Of a stretch of 64,000 nucleotides of DNA, positions 26,504 through 33,113 are shown one piece after another. The notes below the pieces were generated by a model that made no database searches, was not told where the DNA came from, and worked only from the letters and a program-made list of their open reading frames with translations. The stretch comes from Nitrospira defluvii (GTDB lineage Bacteria; Nitrospirota; Nitrospiria; Nitrospirales; Nitrospiraceae). The stretch is from positions 1,511,501-1,575,500 of the forward strand of contig FP929003.1 of NCBI GenBank assembly GCA_000196815.1. The letters run 5' to 3'. The position numbers and the translations under genes are program-made. The stretch's first letter is position 1; each line of letters opens with the position of its first letter.

Positions 26504-26894
26504 GGCGTGCGTAGTTGTCTAGTGAGTTGCTCAAGATTTCGAAGAATAAACCTTGCGGATATCCTGATTCAAGCGCCTTGTGGCGGAGTCTCTCCGCTTA
26601 GCCATTTAGTCTTGAATGAACAGGCCGATGAACAGCAGCCGGTGGTCCAGCACAAGGCGAGTTAGAGCGATCCAAGAATACAATTGGTGAATCTTCTGCG
26701 GCGCCCGGTCGAAGCCCGGCTTACAGTGACCGACCTATCGAACCAGGATTTCGCCGAGGTGGAGTACGCGGAGTTGGCCTGGAATCAGGCTGTGGACAAT
26801 CGCGCGGACATGTCAGTGAGGGGAGAACGGCGTTCTTCATCAGTCCCAACGACGTAGCTCAGCCGCCGCTTCAGGGGGCGTTTGGAACGACTGG
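26504..26894. other. Intergenic region upstream of the sulfate operon
   Basis: This holds the sulfate operon promoter region, not resolved. A nested inverted repeat at about 26571-26624 has outer arms TTCAAG/CTTGAA and an inner perfect GCGGAG-TCT-CTCCGC hairpin at 26584-26598. It may be a regulatory structure; attC identity was considered and rejected. A frame from 26684 (start GTG) to about 26858 reads VEARLTVTDLSNQDFAEVEY but has no family or ribosome site. Confidence 0.4.
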
Positions 26895-27197
26895 TTAACC
26901 ATCTCCCTTCAACCGTTTCCTGATCCATAACGGATTCCTTCGGCAATCCAATACGGCATGCACACGAACCACAGTATTTCCCTCCACGCTGTAATAGATG
27001 GCAAAGGGGAACCGCTTGGAGAGGCAACGGCGATGACCGTAGATGACTTGATGAATTCCGGCGTAAACGAGAAGGGAATCAATGTCTGAGAATAAGCAGT
27101 CTAGGAAGTAGGTCCCAAGACCAGCTTCCCGGCCTTCATAAAAGTGGAAACCCTGGACTAAATCATCCTGGGCTTCGTCCAGAAGCTCGATTCTCAC
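26895..27197 (-). CDS. ParE/RelE-superfamily toxin
   Basis: A 100-residue protein with the ParE fold pattern: VRIELLDEAQDDLVQGFHFY, a long helix up to FLDCLFSDIDSLL, then RCLSKRFPFAIYYSVEGNTV and VHAVLDCRRNPLWIRKRL. ParE toxins poison gyrase and RelE toxins cut mRNA; which applies here is not evident. The GTG start overlaps the antitoxin stop (GTGA), giving coupled translation. A longer in-frame ATG exists at 27236 inside the antitoxin gene, but the GTG start fits the family better. Confidence 0.82.
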   Translation of the reverse strand: MRIELLDEAQDDLVQGFHFYEGREAGLGTYFLDCLFSDIDSLLVYAGIHQVIYGHRRCLSKRFPFAIYYSVEGNTVVRVHAVLDCRRNPLWIRKRLKGDG

Positions 27198-27412
27198 GAA
27201 AGCTTGTTTCGGATGTCCGCTTTGGCGGTCTCCCAATCAATGAATCGAGATTGCCCCTCGGCGAGCCGCTGGCGGCGTTCATCGAGGATGTCCTTGTGCC
27301 AGGCAGGAGACTCAATAGCCTCTGGGGTGCGGGCGAGGTCTTCCCATAGAGACTCCATCGCAGCAAGCTTCTCTTGAAGGCTCATGGCTTTAAGCGGGAG
27401 GTTGAACGACAT
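27194..27412 (-). CDS. Addiction-module antitoxin (Unstab_antitox family)
   Basis: A 72-residue protein of the PF09720 family, recognised by LSLQEKLAAMESLWEDLAR-like start (here MSLQEKLAAMESLWEDLAR), the PAWHKDILDERRQRLAEG motif and the WETAKADIRNKL end. It neutralises the ParE-like toxin encoded just downstream and normally represses the pair. The ATG at 27412 is six bases from a TATACT box, so a leaderless transcript is possible; a GTG at 27436 is an alternative start. Confidence 0.85.
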   Translation of the reverse strand: MSFNLPLKAMSLQEKLAAMESLWEDLARTPEAIESPAWHKDILDERRQRLAEGQSRFIDWETAKADIRNKLS

Positions 27413-27418
27413 AGGTTC

Positions 27419-27446
27419 AGTATACCTCAGCACCAAACAGATTCAA
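27419..27446 (-). promoter_or_regulatory. Sigma-70-like promoter of the toxin-antitoxin pair
   Basis: On the reverse strand a TTGAAT -35 box (27446-27441) is 16 bases from a TATACT -10 box (27424-27419). The antitoxin ATG begins six bases after the -10 box. Confidence 0.5.
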
Positions 27447-27533
27447 ATCCCTTTACCTATCGTCCCCGGTGATCGGCCTCGGCGAGCGAGCCAGCGGTTC
27501 GATTGAACATGAGGCAGGCTGAAACAAATACTT

Positions 27534-28079
27534 TCATTGACAGTCCGTGTCCTTCGCACCGCATTCTTTGCATTTCGTATGCGGAAATGAACTTTCTGGA
27601 ACGCGACCGAACAATAGTTCAGCGTTCTCCTGAAAAAGATGGTAGCAGTAATCAAAAACACCCTGAATGTTTAGCTGGGCGATGCCCCGGTTCTTTGGGT
27701 GATCCAAGTGATGGATAAGCGCGTTTGCGTATTTCCGCAGCGCCGCTAATTCGGGAAATAACCGTGAGCGGATTACGTTAATGCCTAAGGTCGTCTCTCG
27801 ACACTTCGCGCAGGGAATTGCGGGATCCTCGACGATACAACTTTGAATCTGCCGCATCAGATACGTGTCTGCCGAACGCGTGGCGAGTGCAACGACGTAA
27901 GCACTCGATAGCTTTTCCATCCAATCGCGGCCACTTGAGAAGGTGTCGTAAGCTCGTAGTGCAGTAGTTCTCTGAACGATTGCCATTGCAACTTGTACCG
28001 CTGGCCCTTCACCCGCTCTCAGGCCTACGGCATCAATGGGCTTCGGCGAAAAAGCCAAATTGTCGGTGGTCGCATCCAT
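27534..28079 (-). CDS. Cassette gene: unknown protein with zinc-like cysteines
   Basis: A 181-residue protein that starts six bases after the attC site at 28085-28162, as expected for an integron cassette gene. It is helical (VQVAMAIVQRTTALRAYDTF) and has a CAKC motif mid-way and a CKECGAKDTDC tail that could bind zinc. LRKYANALIHHLDHPKN resembles the motif region of HEPN/AbiU2-type proteins, but the Arg-to-His spacing is not canonical, so this is weak. No attC was recognised downstream. It has lower GC than the neighbouring metabolic genes. Confidence 0.65.
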   Translation of the reverse strand: MDATTDNLAFSPKPIDAVGLRAGEGPAVQVAMAIVQRTTALRAYDTFSSGRDWMEKLSSAYVVALATRSADTYLMRQIQSCIVEDPAIPCAKCRETTLGINVIRSRLFPELAALRKYANALIHHLDHPKNRGIAQLNIQGVFDYCYHLFQENAELLFGRVPESSFPHTKCKECGAKDTDCQ

Positions 28080-28084
28080 TTAAA

Positions 28085-28162
28085 TCCTAACGTGCGACAT
28101 GACCGGCATGACGCGGCAGGCTTCGCCTATCGTGTCATGTCCGCTCGATGGAGGGGTTAGCC
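28085..28162 (-). other. Integron attC site (78 bp)
   Basis: Read on the reverse strand, it begins at GGCTAAC and ends at GTTAGGA, the outer core pair, and contains the CCCCTCCATCGAGCGGAC-type arm common in environmental attC sites, with the partner arm GGTCATGTCGCACGTTAGG. The arms pair into an imperfect hairpin with unpaired bases. The end of the cassette gene at 28135-28446 is read from this site and closes with NPSIERT, a C-terminal tail known from attC read-through. Confidence 0.85.
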
Positions 28163-28446
28163 ACCACCGCCCAACAGCATGCTGTAGTAGTCCTTTCGAC
28201 TACGAGCGTTCCCGGAGGAACGCCTGACCGAGACAAGTGATGCCGTACTCGCTGCCGTCGACCATAAGATGGGCGGCTCTCTTCATAAAGCCTATTCAGT
28301 AGCGTTGCACCGGATCGCGCGTATGCTTTCGCTTCTGCCCTTTGACTGAGCGTAGATGTCTTCCCCTCGATCCAAGCGCAAAGTTTTCGTGGCGTTCTTG
28401 GCAGCACCATGTCGGTCGGATCGAGGATGAACTCGAATAAGTTCAT
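28135..28446 (-). CDS. Cassette gene: small unknown protein, probably frameshifted
   Basis: A 103-codon frame that starts four bases after the attC site at 28450-28511 and whose last codons are encoded by the next attC (ends NPSIERT). Residues 1-60 look like a real protein (MNLFEFILDPTDMVLPRTP, LCAWIEGKTSTLSQRAEAKA). After LNRLYEESRP the frame turns basic and unnatural, while another frame reads HLMVDGSEYGITCLGQAFLR and stops at 28200. One base gained or lost near 28285 would explain it. No family was recognised. Confidence 0.55.
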   Translation of the reverse strand: MNLFEFILDPTDMVLPRTPRKLCAWIEGKTSTLSQRAEAKAYARSGATLLNRLYEESRPSYGRRQRVRHHLSRSGVPPGTLVVERTTTACCWAVVANPSIERT

Positions 28447-28449
28447 AAA

Positions 28450-28511
28450 GACCTGACGCTTGAACTCAGTCGCGCGGCGAAGCAGCGTCGGCGTGAGTGA
28501 ATTGTTAGGGC
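28450..28511 (-). other. Integron attC site (about 61 bp, aadA-type)
   Basis: Read on the reverse strand it begins CCCTAACAATTCACTCACGC, has a central GACGCTGCTTCGCCGCGCG hairpin and ends TTCAAGCGTCAGGT. Order, spacing and sequence closely follow the short attC class of class 1 integron cassettes such as aadA1. The 3' core is GTCAGGT instead of GTTRRRY, so recombination efficiency may be reduced. It overlaps the TAA stop of the nuclease-like gene at 28505. Confidence 0.9.
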
Positions 28512-28894
28512 TCAACAAACAGCCCATCAACAAGCTTCTGTGAGATGACGAACGGTGCCATGTCAGTCTCACAGTTGACGCGGAGTCCGACAAGTTGGTT
28601 TTTTGCTACCAAGTACACTTTGGTTTGGTCTAGCAACAGCTCAGTGTCGTGTTCGTGCAGCTTGACGAGTGCGACTAGATGATACTTTTCTGGAAGATCG
28701 AGCGGAGTATGAAACTGGTTTGTGCAGGTCTTGACCTGGATCGTTTTGACCGCGTAACCCTTGAGCGCGATTAGATCATTGCCGCTGTCTTTTATTGGAG
28801 CAGCGGCTTGTACTCCATATTGAAGCAGGCGGGTCTGCACAAGCAGCTCTCCGATTGTGCCTTTGACCATGTTTTCAGATATCGGATTAGCCAC
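28505..28894 (-). CDS. Cassette gene: PD-(D/E)XK nuclease-like protein
   Basis: A 129-residue protein resembling the PDDEXK_5 family. The fold signs are KGTIGELLVQTRLLQYG with the Glu helix, SGNDLIALKGY with the metal-binding Asp, and AVKTIQVKTC with the Q-x-K variant of the third motif. Such proteins cut or bind DNA and are frequent integron cargo. It starts a few bases after the attC core at 28902 with a GTG; an in-frame ATG at 28870 is an alternative. The TAA stop lies within the next attC. Activity is not established. Confidence 0.7.
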   Translation of the reverse strand: MANPISENMVKGTIGELLVQTRLLQYGVQAAAPIKDSGNDLIALKGYAVKTIQVKTCTNQFHTPLDLPEKYHLVALVKLHEHDTELLLDQTKVYLVAKNQLVGLRVNCETDMAPFVISQKLVDGLFVEP

Positions 28895-28901
28895 GGGTTG
28901 A

Positions 28902-28979
28902 GCCCTGACAATTGAATATATTGAAGAGCATGGTACGCGGGTACTGCGTGCCGGCTCTCCCACAATTCAAATGTTGGTT
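28902..28979 (-). other. Probable integron attC site (about 78 bp)
   Basis: Read on the reverse strand it begins CCAACATTTGAAT and ends ATTCAATTGTCAGGGC. Outer arms TTGAAT/ATTCAA and inner arms GAGAGC..GCTCTTC and GGCACGC..GCGTACC pair with small bulges, the layout of a folded attC. Its 3' core GTCAGGG matches that of the site at 28450. The 5' core is divergent, so this site is less certain than the other two. The gene it would close is not recognised. Confidence 0.65.
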
Positions 28980-29421
28980 TATAGGCTTATCAGCTCTATT
29001 CCCCACACAGGGGAGCTTGCTATGCGAACGATAATACCGTGATAGGTGTGCAGGACTCAATGTGATTGGCGGCAATACGTCCACGATCCGGAATTTGATG
29101 AGCAGGTGAGGAGGATCCCTCGATGCGTGCTGAAAGAGATGCCTGACGGACAGAGGAATGGGTGAATAGGCAACAGTGCGCTCATCCGAGCGCCCGAAAC
29201 ACCAGCCCCAGAGGATTTCTGACACCAGTCTGCCCTCTAGATTCACGTAGCTTGTGGCGGAGGCAACAGAGTCGAACCGCGCGTCCGTTGTAGCAGCATC
29301 GCCTATGCAACTCATTGAAATCGGAGCTTCAGTTTCTTGACACCCTGTAACCGTTCTTGCTAGCTTCAGCCTGTTTTTCATCAGCCACCACCAGCAGCCT
29401 GCTGCTAGATCTGGATACCCG
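28980..29421. other. Non-coding stretch with a tmRNA 3'-end-like sequence
   Basis: No supported gene. On the reverse strand, 29288-29256 reads GGACGCGCGGTTCGACTC then TGTTGCCTCCGCCA, close to the 3' end of tmRNA (a GGACG, T-loop TTCGACT and final CCA). The T-stem is degenerate and no 5' half or ALAA tag frame is present, so it is not an intact gene. tmRNA 3' ends are common island attachment sites, so it may be a fossil att site. Confidence 0.35.
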
Positions 29422-30342
29422 GTGAATTTCCAAGACCTCATTTTGACCCTGCATCGCTTTTGGGCCGACCGCGGGTGTGTCGTTCACCAACCCTATGATT
29501 TGGAAATGGGCGCGGGAACTTTCCATCCCGCCACGTTCCTCCGTTCGCTCGGTCCGGAGCCCTGGCGAGCCGCCTATCCGCAAGCCTGTCGACGGCCGAC
29601 CGACGGGCGATACGGCGAAAATCCTAACCGCATGCAGCACTACTACCAATATCAGGTGGTGCTGAAACCGGCCCCCGATAATATTCAGGGCCTCTATCTG
29701 GAGAGCCTGAAACAGCTGGGCATTGACCCGAAGAAACACGACATCCGGTTTGTACAGGACGACTGGGAGTCCCCCACGCTCGGCGCCTGGGGGTTGGGCT
29801 GGGAAGTCCGGCTCGACGGCATGGAGATTACCCAGTTCACCTATTTTCAGGAGATCGGCGGGATTCCGCTCAATCCCATCACCGGCGAAATCACCTATGG
29901 TACCGAACGTATTGCGATGTACCTGCAGCAGGTCGATAACGTCTATGACCTGGCCTGGACCGACGGGGTGAGCTACGGCGATGTGCATCACCGCAGCGAA
30001 GTCGAGTTCTCGCGCTACAACTTTGAAGAGGGGGAGGTGCCCATGCTCATGGCCACCTTCCAGGCGTTCGAGGGCGAATGCCAGCGGTTGCTGGACAAGA
30101 AGCTGACGCTGCCGGCCTACGACTACTGCATCAAGACCTCGCACATGTTCAATCTGCTGGATGCCCGCGGGGCGATCAGCGTCACCGAACGGACCTCGTA
30201 CATTGCCCGCGTGCGGGCGCTGGCGCGTCGTTGCGCCGAATCGTACCTGGCCGATCGCGAAGCCATGGGACATCCCTTGATCAAGCAATCGGCTCAGACC
30301 GGCAAGCGTACCGGCGTTCATTCACCCGTTCCAACCAAGTAA
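29422..30342 (+). CDS. glyQ: Glycyl-tRNA synthetase alpha subunit
   Basis: A 306-residue GlyQ of usual length, with [38 protein letters not shown]-type start, [39 protein letters not shown] and [20 protein letters not shown], the class II catalytic segments. With GlyS it forms an alpha2beta2 enzyme that charges tRNA-Gly in the cytosol. It starts with GTG and has a weak ribosome site. The glyS gene follows after 20 bases. Confidence 0.95.
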   Translation: MNFQDLILTLHRFWADRGCVVHQPYDLEMGAGTFHPATFLRSLGPEPWRAAYPQACRRPTDGRYGENPNRMQHYYQYQVVLKPAPDNIQGLYLESLKQLGIDPKKHDIRFVQDDWESPTLGAWGLGWEVRLDGMEITQFTYFQEIGGIPLNPITGEITYGTERIAMYLQQVDNVYDLAWTDGVSYGDVHHRSEVEFSRYNFEEGEVPMLMATFQAFEGECQRLLDKKLTLPAYDYCIKTSHMFNLLDARGAISVTERTSYIARVRALARRCAESYLADREAMGHPLIKQSAQTGKRTGVHSPVPTK

Positions 30343-30362
30343 TCCGCAGGCAGTACCTGACG

Positions 30363-32555
30363 ATGCCATCCAAAAAGACCATGACCAAAACTGCCTCACG
30401 CTCCAAGGTTGCCAAATCCGCTAAGGCTCCGGTGACCACAGAATTGCTGTTGGAAATTGGAACGGAAGAATTGCCCTATCAGTTCGTCGCTCCGGCCATG
30501 CGTGCGCTGCAGCAATCGACTGAGACCCTGCTGAAAGACCTGCGCCTCACCTACGGCGCCGTCCGCACGATGGGCACCCCGCGGCGGCTGGTGCTGTTGA
30601 TCGAAGGACTGGCCCGGCAGCAGGCGTCGGCGGTCAAAGAAGCCATGGGGCCTTCCAAGTCGGTGGCGTTTGACCAAAATGGGCAACCCACCAGAGCGGC
30701 CGTTGGTTTTGCCGCCGGTCAGGGCATTCCCGTTGAGGATCTGCAGGTGCGGCAGACGCCCAAGGGCGAGTACCTCTTTGCAGTGAAGCAGGAAAAGGGA
30801 CAGGCGGTGGCGGCAGTCCTGATACAGGCCTTGCCGCAACTGTTGGGAAAACTGTCGTTTCCCAAAGCCATGCATTGGAACCAGACCGGGGTGCGCTTTG
30901 CGAGGCCGGTGCGCTGGCTGGTGGCGTTGTGCGGCGGGAAGGTGCTCCCGATTCAGTTCGCCACGATCAAGGCCGGCAATCTGAGTCACGGCCATCGGGT
31001 GCTGGGCGCCAAGGTGTCCAGCCCGAAGGGCTTCGCGGTGAAGTCGATTGCGCACTATCTGAAGGAGACCGAACGGCATGGGGTGATTGTGGATCAGGAG
31101 CGGCGGCGCACGATGATCCTCGACCAGTTGGCCTCGCTCGCCAAGTCGGCTCGCGGGCATCTGCACCAGGACGACGATTTGCTGGAGCAGGCCGTCTACA
31201 TGGTGGAGTCTCCGCTGACGATTCTAGGTTCCTTCAAGCCGCATTATCTTTCGCTCCCGAAAGAAATCCTCATGACTTCCATGAAGGAGCATCAAGGCTA
31301 TTTCTCCCTGGTCGATCAGAAGGGTGCGCTGCTGCCGAATTTCCTCGCCGTCACCAACATGAAGTTGTCGAACATGCAGCTGATCCGTGAAGGGAACGAG
31401 AGGGTCCTGGCGGCGCGGCTGGCCGATGCCAAGTTCTTCTTCGATGAAGATCGCAAGACCTCGTTGATCGATCGCGTAGCGAAACAGCTGGCGGTGACGT
31501 TCCACCAGAAACTCGGCAGCCTGCATCAGAAAACGCAGCGTGTGGTGGCGATGGCGGCTCATGTGGCCGGGCAACTCGGCGACGAGCGACTGGTTCAGGA
31601 TTGCCGGCGCGCGGCCGAACTCAGCAAGGCCGATCTCTTGACCGGGATCGTCGGGGAGTTTCCGACTCTGCAGGGGCTCATGGGCGGGGAATATGCCAAA
31701 CATGACGGCGAATCTCCGGTGGTCAGCGCGGCGATCCGTGAGCAGTACATGCCTCGCGCCATGGAAGGGGAGTTGCCTGAGTCGCTCGCGGGAAAAGTAC
31801 TGTCGTTGGCGGACCGATTGGACAGCATCGCGGGATTTTTTCTCGTGGGCCTGGTCCCGAGTGGATCCGAAGATCCCTTTGCCCTCAGACGTCATGCCAC
31901 GGCCATTGTGCGCATCGTGATCGAGAGCAAGCTGCGGCTGAATCTCGCCCAGGCGGTGCGGGCGGCGCAGGACGTGTTGAGCGGCCAGAATGTGGCAGCG
32001 GCGCCCCAGTCAGGCAAAGCCGGGGCTCCCGATGTCATCGGTTTTCTGTTCGAACGTGTGCGTTTCTACGGAAAGAGCGCGCATCAATTACGGGACGATG
32101 TGATGGAAGCCGTGCTGAAGTCGGCCGACCGCCAGACCATCGACCTGACCGACCTCTTCGACAAGATGAAGGCGCTGCAGCAGATCACCGTGCGGGCGGA
32201 GTTCGATCCGCTGATCGTCGGATTCAAACGCGCTCACCGGTTGACCGAGAAGGAACAGTGGGACCGCAAGCCGGTGGAGTCCGGTCTGTTTCGAGAGGCC
32301 GCCGAGCCCGCCTTGCATCAGACCGTGCAGAGCAGTCATCAGGAGTATGCGGCGGCGATGGGCGGCGGGAAGTACGGGGAGGCACTCGATGTGCTGGTTC
32401 GCATGAAGGGTCCGATCGACGACTTCTTCAATGCGGTGATGGTGAACGCCGAGGACCCGGCGGTGCGCGGGAACCGGCTCTCGCTGTTGAAGAGCGTCGA
32501 CGATTTGTTCATGTCATTCGCTGATTTCTCCCAGATTATGGTACAAGGGACATAG
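30363..32555 (+). CDS. glyS: Glycyl-tRNA synthetase beta subunit
   Basis: A 730-residue GlyS, slightly longer than usual because of about 22 basic N-terminal residues (MPSKKTMTKTASRSKVAKSA) before the family start TTELLLEIGTEELPYQF. Other landmarks are YGAVRTMGTPRRLVLLI, FPKAMHWNQTGVRFARPVRW, GEFPTLQGLMGGEYA, LADRLDSIAGFFLVGLVPSG and the C-terminal anticodon-binding domain ending VMVNAEDPAVRGNRLSLL. It binds tRNA-Gly and edits or positions it for GlyQ. An in-frame ATG at 30381 could give a shorter form. Confidence 0.95.
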   Translation: MPSKKTMTKTASRSKVAKSAKAPVTTELLLEIGTEELPYQFVAPAMRALQQSTETLLKDLRLTYGAVRTMGTPRRLVLLIEGLARQQASAVKEAMGPSKSVAFDQNGQPTRAAVGFAAGQGIPVEDLQVRQTPKGEYLFAVKQEKGQAVAAVLIQALPQLLGKLSFPKAMHWNQTGVRFARPVRWLVALCGGKVLPIQFATIKAGNLSHGHRVLGAKVSSPKGFAVKSIAHYLKETERHGVIVDQERRRTMILDQLASLAKSARGHLHQDDDLLEQAVYMVESPLTILGSFKPHYLSLPKEILMTSMKEHQGYFSLVDQKGALLPNFLAVTNMKLSNMQLIREGNERVLAARLADAKFFFDEDRKTSLIDRVAKQLAVTFHQKLGSLHQKTQRVVAMAAHVAGQLGDERLVQDCRRAAELSKADLLTGIVGEFPTLQGLMGGEYAKHDGESPVVSAAIREQYMPRAMEGELPESLAGKVLSLADRLDSIAGFFLVGLVPSGSEDPFALRRHATAIVRIVIESKLRLNLAQAVRAAQDVLSGQNVAAAPQSGKAGAPDVIGFLFERVRFYGKSAHQLRDDVMEAVLKSADRQTIDLTDLFDKMKALQQITVRAEFDPLIVGFKRAHRLTEKEQWDRKPVESGLFREAAEPALHQTVQSSHQEYAAAMGGGKYGEALDVLVRMKGPIDDFFNAVMVNAEDPAVRGNRLSLLKSVDDLFMSFADFSQIMVQGT

Positions 32556-32569
32556 CGGATGGTGAGCGT

Positions 32570-33088
32570 TTGGACTCTACGTCAGAGAGCCTCCCTGAGT
32601 CACCCGAGGCGAGTGCCGCGGCCCAACTGAGGGCGACCAAGGTCCGGCGGTTTGCGTCCGGCATCAGCGTCGTCATGATGGTGGTGTGCAACGCGGTGTT
32701 CCTCTTCGGCATCTGGGTGACCGGCGTCAACTTCGAACGGCTGGTGCGGACACCGGATATCTATGACTCCAGACAAGACATTTGCTTGCGACTGGCCTAC
32801 CAACATGTCCCCGGTTCGGAGAACCCGGTGCAGTTCTGCTCGGAGTGGCTCAATCTCGCCGATCCCACCGGGAAGACCCATACGTTTCAAAAAGACGCAC
32901 AACTCAAACAGGGCGCAGACGGAAAATTCTATTTCGATTATGGACCGTTCGTGGACTACCGACTGTTTGCGGTCGGCGCGTTCGTGGTGGGGATCATCGT
33001 GTGCGGCATTCGGGTGACCAGGCACGTGGTGAACCGCTACCGCATGCGACTGGAAGCCGCCGCCCGCCATTCGGTTCCGACTCATTGA
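32570..33088 (+). CDS. Two-helix membrane protein of unknown function
   Basis: A 172-residue protein with two membrane helices (ISVVMMVVCNAVFLFGIWV and YRLFAVGAFVVGIIVCGIRV) and an external loop of about 75 residues holding two cysteines (DICLRLAY, VQFCSEWL). The start is TTG at 32570 with GGTGAG four bases before it; no in-frame ATG lies near. It sits between glyS and ppdK on the same strand, 15 bases after glyS, so it is probably in their transcript. Confidence 0.7.
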   Translation: MDSTSESLPESPEASAAAQLRATKVRRFASGISVVMMVVCNAVFLFGIWVTGVNFERLVRTPDIYDSRQDICLRLAYQHVPGSENPVQFCSEWLNLADPTGKTHTFQKDAQLKQGADGKFYFDYGPFVDYRLFAVGAFVVGIIVCGIRVTRHVVNRYRMRLEAAARHSVPTH

Positions 33089-33113
33089 CCTCATAGCACA
33101 AGGAGAGCGTCGC

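Noticed and set aside
26567-26627. Nested inverted repeat considered as a fourth attC
   Set aside because: It has no GTTRRRY-like core and lacks the attC arm order, so it is listed only as a hairpin.
26835-26900. Sequence after the ParE-like stop considered as attC
   Set aside because: AAC and GTTGGGA ends are present, but the inner arms do not pair.
27447-27533. Downstream end of the 27534 cassette gene searched for attC
   Set aside because: No outer core pair and no paired arms were found, so the cassette's downstream boundary stays open.
28887-29441. Long reverse open frame of 184 codons
   Set aside because: It runs through an attC site and the tmRNA-like sequence, has no family likeness and lacks a ribosome site.
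29329-30321. Long reverse frame opposite glyQ
   Set aside because: It is the complement of a highly conserved gene and shows no protein features of its own.
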